From contig CAMDGT010000039.1 in NCBI GenBank assembly GCA_945898025.1, positions 1-8,430 on the forward strand: a stretch of 8,430 bases of DNA. The letters are read 5' to 3'. This document shows, one piece after another, positions 1-4,545 of the stretch (position 1 is its first letter; each line of letters starts with the position of its first letter). Below the pieces are notes generated by a model. That model made no database searches, was not told the DNA's origin, and saw only the letters and a list, made by a program, of their open reading frames with translations. The position numbers and the translations under genes are program-made. Source of the stretch: Rickettsia typhi. Its GTDB lineage: Bacteria; Pseudomonadota; Alphaproteobacteria; Rickettsiales; UBA1997.

Positions 1-1121
1 TATTCATAAAACTAGTAAAGATGTGCATTCCACTCATCATATTCTGCACCATTACTCTAGCGATGATAAGCGGTTCTGGCTCAAACAGAATTGGCAAAAT
101 CGCCTTTAAAACCATCATTTATTTTGAAATTGTAACCACAATAGCAATGATAATAGGAGCTTTAGTGGCTATATATTTAAAACCTGGGGCAGGAATAAAT
201 GCTAATCTTGCAGAAATAGATAAATCATTAATTGGAGCTGACAAAATTGTTAAAACTAACTTTGAAGATTTTATCTTAAATATAGTTCCAAACAGCTTTT
301 TTGAAGCATTTACTAAAAGCGAAATATTACCAATTTTATTTGTTTCAATAATATTCGGCATCGCCTTATCGCAAATCAAAGAAAGGTGCAAAATCATTAT
401 TGATGGAATTCATCAATTATCAGAAGTAACCTTTAAAATCATTGCCTTAATAATGAAATTAGCACCAATAGGTGCATTTGGAGCAATGAGCTATACAGTT
501 GCAAAATTTGGACCAGAATCACTATTATCATTAACTAAACTATTGGCTTGTTTATACATAACATCTTTTTTATTTGTGATAATTATATTTGGAATTATTC
601 TAAAACTCTGCGGTTCCAGTATTTTCAAATTAATTAGCCATATTAAAGAGGAAATATTCATTACCTTTGGTACCGCATCTTCAGAACCAGCATTACCAAG
701 CTTAATGAAAAAGATGGAAAAATTTGGTTGCTCAAAAGCAATAGCTAATTTTGTGATTCCTGCGGGCTATTCATTGAATTTAGATGGCACCTGCATTTCA
801 TTTACAATGATTATAATTTTCATTGCACAAGCTTTTAATATTCAACTCTCAAATTGGCAAATTATTGAAATTATGTTGATCTTGTTAGTTAGCTCAAAAG
901 GAGCAACTGCAATTGTTGGCAGTGCATTTATAACCCTTGCTACTACTTTATCGATGGTGGATACGGTTCCAGTTGCGGGGCTAGTGTTAATTCTTGGAAT
1001 TGATAGATTTATGGCAGAAGCAAGATCGGTAACTAATCTAATTGGCAATGCTACCGCATCAATCGTAATTTCAAAGCTTGAAAATAATTTTAATCAGCAA
1101 ACAAGAGAAATAGAAGAATAG
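1..1121 (+). CDS. dctA: C4-dicarboxylate:cation symporter DctA, 5' end cut by the window edge
   Basis: Inner-membrane importer of C4-dicarboxylates (succinate, fumarate, malate) of the DAACS/SLC1 family. The reading frame is open to the left edge: codons from base 3 read FIKLVKM, the family's conserved first-helix motif, so the ATG at base 21 is an internal methionine and about 40 N-terminal residues lie outside the window. Numbering from that Met, the family signatures are the HP1 serine motif ASSE (219-222), NLDGT (253-257), the HP2 loop SSKGATAIVGSAF (291-303) and DRFMAEARSVTNLIGN (328-343). Arg335 matches the arginine that binds the substrate carboxylate. The position holding the amino-group-binding Asp of glutamate/aspartate carriers is Ala332 (Ser in E. 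coli DctA as I recall it), which favours dicarboxylates over acidic amino acids. The gene converges on ccoS with 5 bases between stop codons and no visible hairpin terminator. Family is certain; substrate is inferred. Confidence 0.9.
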   Translation, partial: FIKLVKMCIPLIIFCTITLAMISGSGSNRIGKIAFKTIIYFEIVTTIAMIIGALVAIYLKPGAGINANLAEIDKSLIGADKIVKTNFEDFILNIVPNSFFEAFTKSEILPILFVSIIFGIALSQIKERCKIIIDGIHQLSEVTFKIIALIMKLAPIGAFGAMSYTVAKFGPESLLSLTKLLACLYITSFLFVIIIFGIILKLCGSSIFKLISHIKEEIFITFGTASSEPALPSLMKKMEKFGCSKAIANFVIPAGYSLNLDGTCISFTMIIIFIAQAFNIQLSNWQIIEIMLILLVSSKGATAIVGSAFITLATTLSMVDTVPVAGLVLILGIDRFMAEARSVTNLIGNATASIVISKLENNFNQQTREIEE

Positions 1122-1126
1122 TTTAG

Positions 1127-1294
1127 TTAATTTTTTTCAGAATTATCATTTTTTTCTTTATCATCAAATAATATTCTACCAGCAGAGCCTTCAAGATCTT
1201 CAAATTGCTTATTTTTGACACTCCATAAAAATGCTATCAAGCCAATTATAGCAAGAAGCAAGGTAATTGGAATTAATATAACTAAAGAAAACAT
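1127..1294 (-). CDS. ccoS: CcoS, small cbb3-type cytochrome oxidase assembly protein
   Basis: A 55-residue protein, start ATG at 1294, stop TAA at 1127-1129. It begins MFSLVILIPITLLLAIIG and has one membrane helix at about residues 3-24. The helix is followed by the CcoS signature: WSVKNKQFEDLEG (24-36), then GRILFDD (39-45), matching the family pattern W-x-V-(K/R)-x-x-Q-(F/Y)-(D/E)-D-L-E-G, then R-I-L-x-D-D. A short charged tail ends the protein. CcoS is needed to obtain an active cbb3 oxidase in the inner membrane; in the well-studied Rhodobacter case it is linked to cofactor (heme/copper) insertion. It usually sits after ccoG-ccoH-ccoI. Here it lies 6 bases downstream of the HIT gene, so it is probably co-transcribed with HIT and the cyclophilin, and no other cco gene is in the window. 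The family motif is strong despite the small size. Confidence 0.88.
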   Translation of the reverse strand: MFSLVILIPITLLLAIIGLIAFLWSVKNKQFEDLEGSAGRILFDDKEKNDNSEKN

Positions 1295-1300
1295 AAAATC

Positions 1301-1651
1301 TTAATGAGTAAGAGGCTTTAATTTCGCCCCTCCAATAATATGAACATGAAAATGTTCAACTGTTTGGTCTGCATCTTTTCCATTATTGGTTATAATTCTA
1401 AAACCAGCAGGAGAGTTTAAATTGGCTATTTCAGATAGTTTATTAAAAAAATAAGCAATATTTTCTGAAGTAGCCAAAGTAATAAAATCGGTGAAATTTC
1501 GACATTCTAATTTTGGAACAACTAAAATGTGGACTGGGGAAATCGGAGCAATATCGTTAAATGCAATAATTTGATTATCTTCATAAACTTTATTGCAGTT
1601 AACTTCCCCTCTAATAATTTTTGCAAAAATATTATTAGGATTATAAAGCAT
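1301..1651 (-). CDS. HIT-family (HinT-like) purine nucleotide-binding hydrolase
   Basis: A cytoplasmic histidine-triad protein of 116 residues, the usual length of HinT-type members, which hydrolyse purine nucleoside phosphoramidates and related adenylates. The opening NIFAKIIRGE (7-16) is the standard HIT N-terminus. AFNDIAPISPVHILVVPK (30-47) is the nucleotide-pocket region. The triad QTVEHFHVHIIGG (96-108) carries His100, His102 and His104, the last being the expected nucleophile. The glycine pair after the triad is also typical of HinT. The ATG at 1651 has the clearest Shine-Dalgarno of the window (GGAG, 5 bases upstream), overlapping the stop codon of the cyclophilin gene, which suggests translational coupling. 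It is followed 6 bases later by ccoS. The physiological substrate cannot be told from sequence. Confidence 0.92.
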   Translation of the reverse strand: MLYNPNNIFAKIIRGEVNCNKVYEDNQIIAFNDIAPISPVHILVVPKLECRNFTDFITLATSENIAYFFNKLSEIANLNSPAGFRIITNNGKDADQTVEHFHVHIIGGAKLKPLTH

Positions 1652-1656
1652 AAATA

Positions 1657-1662
1657 CTCCTA
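1657..1662 (-). promoter_or_regulatory. Shine-Dalgarno of the HIT gene overlapping the cyclophilin stop codon
   Basis: On the minus strand the bases TAGGAG end 5 bases before the HIT start codon at 1651. The same TAG (1662-1660) is the stop codon of the upstream cyclophilin gene, so ribosomes finishing that gene sit on the HIT ribosome binding site. Most other starts in this window have no purine-rich Shine-Dalgarno, so this one stands out and supports both the HIT start and an operon arrangement. Confidence 0.7.
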
Positions 1663-2259
1663 ATGCTGTTCAGAAGCCTGATAAACTTTTATCATTTTAT
1701 CAGGATTCTTTACTTCTCCGTTAAAATTTTGATCGCCTTTTTTAATTTTATCAACAATTTCCATTCCAGAAATCACTCTTCCCCATACTGTATATTGACG
1801 ATCTAGGAATCTTGAATCTTTTGTAACAATAAAAAACTGACTATTTGCACTATCGGGGCTTGCTGCTCTAGCCATAGAAAGAGTTCCTTTAATATGAGGT
1901 TCATCAGAAAATTCTGCTTTTAAATTTGGCAATTTACTACCACCCATACCGGTTCCGGTAGGGTCTCCAGTTTGAGCCATAAAACCATCTATAACACGAT
2001 GAAAAACAATGCCATCGTAAAACTTTTGCTTAACAAGAGTTTTTATTCTTTCAACATGCTTAGGGGCTACTTTTGGTAATAATTCTATTAATACATTGCC
2101 TTCTTTAAGTTCGATAACGATTGCATTTTGCGGGTCCAAACCAGCGGGAAGATTAACGGGCTTTGAAATAGCTTCGGAGGTCATAGTAAAAAAGTTAATG
2201 ATTAGAATATTTACAATAATTTTTGTGATATTTTTTTTAAAATTTAGCAATTTTAACAT
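1660..2259 (-). CDS. Cyclophilin-type peptidyl-prolyl cis-trans isomerase, exported
   Basis: A 199-residue cyclophilin that catalyses cis-trans isomerisation of X-Pro bonds during protein folding. The N-terminus has basic residues followed by a hydrophobic run (about 13-25) and a possible Ala-containing cleavage region near residues 28-31, so the enzyme is probably secreted to the periplasm or held by a signal anchor. The catalytic domain covers about 45-195. Its motifs are FHRVIDGFMAQTGD (86-99), with the expected Arg88, Phe93 and Gln96; GTLSMARA (125-132); ANSQFFI (138-144), with Phe143 in the pocket; and LDRQYTVWG (152-160). The human CypA Trp121 and His126 positions are Phe151 and Tyr156, as seen in many bacterial cyclophilins. 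The start at 2259 is chosen because it supplies the signal sequence; an internal Met26 would remove it. No Shine-Dalgarno is visible. Its stop overlaps the HIT ribosome binding site. Confidence 0.92.
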   Translation of the reverse strand: MLKLLNFKKNITKIIVNILIINFFTMTSEAISKPVNLPAGLDPQNAIVIELKEGNVLIELLPKVAPKHVERIKTLVKQKFYDGIVFHRVIDGFMAQTGDPTGTGMGGSKLPNLKAEFSDEPHIKGTLSMARAASPDSANSQFFIVTKDSRFLDRQYTVWGRVISGMEIVDKIKKGDQNFNGEVKNPDKMIKVYQASEQH

Positions 2260-2310
2260 ATTTATTTTTTTAAAATTAATAAAAATCCCAGCTAAATTTC
2301 TTTTGCAAGA

Positions 2311-2338
2311 ACCTAACTGGAAGAAAATATACCTAACT
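2311..2338. repeat. Pair of ACCTAACT direct repeats, 20-base period
   Basis: The 8-mer ACCTAACT occurs at 2311-2318 and again at 2331-2338, exactly 20 bases apart, about two helical turns. The right copy overlaps the rpmB stop codon and both lie upstream of the cyclophilin start at 2259. The spacing would suit a protein binding one face of the DNA, but with only two short copies in A/T-rich sequence this could be chance. Confidence 0.3.
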
Positions 2339-2675
2339 AGGCTTGAGTAGATTTTTTTTGTTTTACAATTTCAATTTCAGATAAACGATTAGTCGCAATT
2401 AGTTTTTTCTTAATTTTAACTCTTATTTTTTTAGCAATATCACTTAGTTTATTAAAACGAAAATTCACAAGAAAGCTATCAATATTACCATATTTGTTAA
2501 TGGTTCTGAGAGTAGAAGTTGCAACTTTAATCTTTAAGTTAGAACCAAGGGCTTCACTAAAGAAGCCAATAGTTTTAAGATTAGGCAAAAAACGACGGCG
2601 AGTTTTGCGGTTAGAGTGGGAAACTTTGTTCCCACTCATTGGTTTTACTGAAAGCAGTTCGCAGATACGAGACAT
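2337..2675 (-). CDS. rpmB: 50S ribosomal protein L28
   Basis: Component of the large ribosomal subunit. The N-terminus MSRICELLSVKPMSGNKVSH, followed by NRKTRRRFLPNL (22-33), is the classic bL28 signature in its alphaproteobacterial form. It is followed by a middle region ending TLRTINKYGNIDSFL (55-69). The protein has 112 residues, somewhat longer than the usual 75-100, the extra length being a basic C-terminal tail rich in Lys and Ile (about 80-112). The start at 2675 is fixed by the conserved MSR opening; no Shine-Dalgarno is visible. It follows virB2 by only 18 bases in the same direction, so the two are likely transcribed together. The next gene in that direction, the cyclophilin, begins 77 bases after the rpmB stop. 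Confidence 0.95.
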   Translation of the reverse strand: MSRICELLSVKPMSGNKVSHSNRKTRRRFLPNLKTIGFFSEALGSNLKIKVATSTLRTINKYGNIDSFLVNFRFNKLSDIAKKIRVKIKKKLIATNRLSEIEIVKQKKSTQA

Positions 2676-2693
2676 TTTATATAGGTTTATGGT

Positions 2694-3125
2694 TTATTTT
2701 GGGGCTACGTCAATGTCTGTACCGCCTTCAATATTTGTTTGATTTGTACAATCTAGGCCAGTAGTTCCAGTAATCGCACTGATGATTTTAGGTGCACCAA
2801 AAATTGCAGAGATACCAAGTACAAGAGCTATTAATAAACCCCAGTTTAGTTTACCGGTAAAGAAACCAACACCAGCAGCAACAATTGCAAAGGCACAAAA
2901 GGTTTTACCAACATTGCCAGTAACAATTTTATAGACATTACACAACACTCTTGCCATTGGGTTATCATCAACATCTGTAGCAGTAACAGTATTCGCAGCC
3001 GCAGCCTCAGCCTTAGCCTTCTCCGCATCCCCAGCCGCATCCGCAAATGCAGAAGATTGAATAACGACTAGGCTCAAAAAGCAGAGAGCTAATAATTTAG
3101 CGAAGTTTTTTACAATTTTTTTCAT
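2694..3125 (-). CDS. virB2: VirB2-type major pilin of a type IV secretion system (TrbC/VirB2 family)
   Basis: A 143-residue pilin precursor. Residues 1-28 form a Sec signal peptide (KK start, hydrophobic core 11-22, cleavage predicted after AFA at 28). Next comes an Ala/Lys/Glu/Asp-rich spacer (29-55) encoded by a degenerate hexanucleotide repeat. The pilin core NPMARVLCNVYKIVTGNVGK (55-74) leads into two membrane helices (about 75-90 and 94-112) joined by a short loop containing Gly91-Lys92. The C-terminal tail (about 120-143) is polar. This order is the TrbC/VirB2 layout, and the LCN...VTG...GK pattern resembles the VirB2 copies of Rickettsiales. VirB2 subunits are inserted in the inner membrane and assembled into the T4SS pilus. 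Cys62, Cys77 and Cys126 could form disulfides. No other vir gene lies in the window; rpmB follows 18 bases downstream. Rickettsiales genomes commonly carry several scattered virB2 copies, which fits an isolated gene. Confidence 0.82.
   Translation of the reverse strand: MKKIVKNFAKLLALCFLSLVVIQSSAFADAAGDAEKAKAEAAAANTVTATDVDDNPMARVLCNVYKIVTGNVGKTFCAFAIVAAGVGFFTGKLNWGLLIALVLGISAIFGAPKIISAITGTTGLDCTNQTNIEGGTDIDVAPK
2996..3043 (-). repeat. Degenerate hexanucleotide tandem repeat inside virB2
   Basis: Eight consecutive 6-base units, on the plus strand of the form CAGCCG, CAGCCT, CAGCCT, TAGCCT, TCTCCG, CATCCC, CAGCCG, CATCCG. They encode, on the minus strand, dipeptides of Ala with Asp, Glu, Lys or Gly in the spacer between the signal peptide and the pilin core. 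The stretch is strikingly G+C-rich against its surroundings. Gain or loss of a unit changes the protein by two residues without shifting the frame. Confidence 0.75.
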
Positions 3126-3290
3126 AGATACTTAAAGTTAAGTTGAATTTATATTATTTAATTATTGTTAAATTGAATAGTTTATATTACTAACAAAATC
3201 TTAAAAAGAAATTTAATAGCTTTATTTTATTTGTCAAATAAAATAAAATCAGCAAATCTTAATAAAATTTTAACTTTAAAAACAAGAATT
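3126..3290. promoter_or_regulatory. Divergent spacer between virB2 and coaBC
   Basis: 165 bases of almost pure A/T that must hold the promoters of both divergent genes. Several TTGxxx-like and TATxxT-like hexamers occur on each strand, but none pairs with a 16-18 base spacing well enough to name. The one clear structure is the inverted repeat at 3221-3247, listed separately. There is no RNA gene signature and no small reading frame that resembles a known protein. Confidence 0.4.
3221..3247. repeat. Perfect 12-base inverted repeat with 3-base loop
   Basis: The arms TTTATTTTATTT (3221-3232) and AAATAAAATAAA (3236-3247) are exact reverse complements around GTC. The stem is entirely A/T. It lies 43 bases before the coaBC ATG and about 95 bases before the virB2 start. 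It could be an operator shared by the divergent genes or a hairpin in the coaBC leader. It is not followed by a T-run on the plus strand that would make it a standard terminator. In such A/T-rich DNA a chance origin is possible, although a 12-base perfect arm pair is uncommon. Confidence 0.5.
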
Positions 3291-4490
3291 ATGAACAAAA
3301 TATTATTCATTATTACTGGGAGCATTGCTTGCTATAAAGCAGTTGAGGCTATCAGATTATTAAAAAAACAAAACTATCACATAACCCCTATTTTAACTAA
3401 GGGAGGGGCAGAATTTATCACCCCTCTACTATTAACCGCAATTAGTGGCAATGAAACATTAAGCGATTTATTTTGTGCCAGCCAAGAAGCAAAAATTAAC
3501 CATATTGAATTATCTAGATCTAGCGACTTAATCGTTGTAGCTCCCGCCAGCGCAGATTTTATTGCTAAAATTGCCAATGGATATGCAGATGATTTAGCTT
3601 CTACCGCTATTATCGCCTCTAATAAAAGGCTAGTTATTGCTCCAGCAATGAATGAAAAAATGTGGACCAGTGCTAGTAACCGCGAAAATATTGAAAAATT
3701 AAGAGCCAGAGGGGTTATTATAATTGAGCCAGAAATTGACATCCTCGCCTGTGGAGAAATAGGAGTTGGCAAAATGGCAAATATCAATCTTTTAATTGAA
3801 AAAATCAATAATATATTTTCTAATCAAAGAAGATTAGAAGGTAAAAAAATTATTATTTCTGGTGGGGCAACATTTGAGGCAATTGATTCAGTAAGATTTA
3901 TTGGTAATTTTTCTTCGGGAATGCAAGCTATAGCTATTGCCGAAGAGCTTTATTTATGTGGTGCGGAAGTGATATTTGTTGCTAGCAACATTTCTAAACC
4001 TATTAATTTACCATCCTCACAAATAATTAGAGTAAAAAATAGCCAACAAATGCATCAAGCAATTTTAGAAAACTTATTGAGATCCTTTGCTTTTGTATCT
4101 TGCGCGGCAGTTTGTGATTTTAAAATTAAAACCTTTAGCAAGCATAAAATCAAGAAGAATGAGCAACAAAATTTAACATTAGAATTGGAGCAAAATATTG
4201 ATATATTACAAAATATTGCCAACAATAAACTAAGACCTAGCCTAGTTATTGGCTTTGCCGCCGAAGATGCGGATATTGATGCGACAACCAGAGAAAATAT
4301 GGCAAGACAAAAGCTTGAAAAAAAGAACTGCGATATAATGGTCGCCAACAGCTTGCAAAATGGAGCGGTATTTGGCAATGAATTTACCGAGGCACTTATT
4401 GTTGATAGGAAATCTTCCAATAATTTAGGCATTATCACTAAAAAGTTTTTAGCTAAAAAAATAGTAGAGTTAATTATTTCAAAGATCTAA
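3291..4490 (+). CDS. coaBC: Bifunctional phosphopantothenoylcysteine decarboxylase / phosphopantothenate-cysteine ligase
   Basis: CoaBC (Dfp) carries out two steps of coenzyme A synthesis: CoaB joins 4'-phosphopantothenate to cysteine using CTP, then the FMN-dependent CoaC domain decarboxylates the product to 4'-phosphopantetheine. With the ATG at 3291 the protein has 399 residues, the family's normal length. CoaC (about 1-178) shows the FMN-binding TGSIACYKA (9-17), catalytic His71 in NHIEL, APASAD (84-89), the PAMNEKMW motif with Asn121 (118-125), and LACGEIGVGKM with the active-site Cys154 (152-162). CoaB (about 184-399) shows SGGATFEAIDSVRFI (190-204), NFSSG with Asn206 (206-210), the KIKK lysine motif (286-289) and GFAAED (321-326). 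The usual lysine after SSG is Met211. An in-frame TTG at 3231 would add 20 residues but falls inside the inverted repeat and precedes the family's normal start, so ATG 3291 is preferred. It converges on the tpsB gene. Confidence 0.95.
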   Translation: MNKILFIITGSIACYKAVEAIRLLKKQNYHITPILTKGGAEFITPLLLTAISGNETLSDLFCASQEAKINHIELSRSSDLIVVAPASADFIAKIANGYADDLASTAIIASNKRLVIAPAMNEKMWTSASNRENIEKLRARGVIIIEPEIDILACGEIGVGKMANINLLIEKINNIFSNQRRLEGKKIIISGGATFEAIDSVRFIGNFSSGMQAIAIAEELYLCGAEVIFVASNISKPINLPSSQIIRVKNSQQMHQAILENLLRSFAFVSCAAVCDFKIKTFSKHKIKKNEQQNLTLELEQNIDILQNIANNKLRPSLVIGFAAEDADIDATTRENMARQKLEKKNCDIMVANSLQNGAVFGNEFTEALIVDRKSSNNLGIITKKFLAKKIVELIISKI

Positions 4491-4545
4491 TTAATTTTAA
4501 CACATAAAGCTATAATATTTGCCAGTTCATTAATTAAGAAATTGT

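Noticed and set aside
21..23. ATG at base 21 as the true start of dctA
   Set aside because: The codons before it continue the conserved first-helix motif in frame, so the gene starts outside the window.
1119..1140. Terminator between dctA and ccoS
   Set aside because: The stop codons are 5 bases apart and no stem with a T-run could be drawn; the T-run at 1131-1137 belongs to Lys/Asn codons of ccoS.
2096..2350. Plus-strand open frame over the cyclophilin 5' end and the spacer to rpmB
   Set aside because: Composition is low-complexity Ile/Phe/Leu from A/T-rich spacer, with no family resemblance; the minus-strand cyclophilin explains the coding signal.
2846..3046. Open frame on the minus strand within virB2, rich in Arg and Leu
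   Set aside because: It is an out-of-frame reading of the hexanucleotide repeat; the virB2 frame has a signal peptide and family core, this one has neither.
3231..3290. TTG at 3231 as an upstream start for coaBC
   Set aside because: It adds 20 residues not seen in the family, overlaps the inverted repeat, and the ATG at 3291 opens directly on the conserved FMN-binding N-terminus.
3377..3808. Long open frame antisense to coaBC
   Set aside because: Its hydrophobic, Ala/Ile/Ser-rich product resembles no family and mirrors the codons of a clear CoaC domain.
4491..4545. Bidirectional terminator between convergent coaBC and the TpsB gene
   Set aside because: Only a 5-base A/T stem (GAAAT/ATTTC) can be found around 4538-4554; it is too weak and extends into the coding end.
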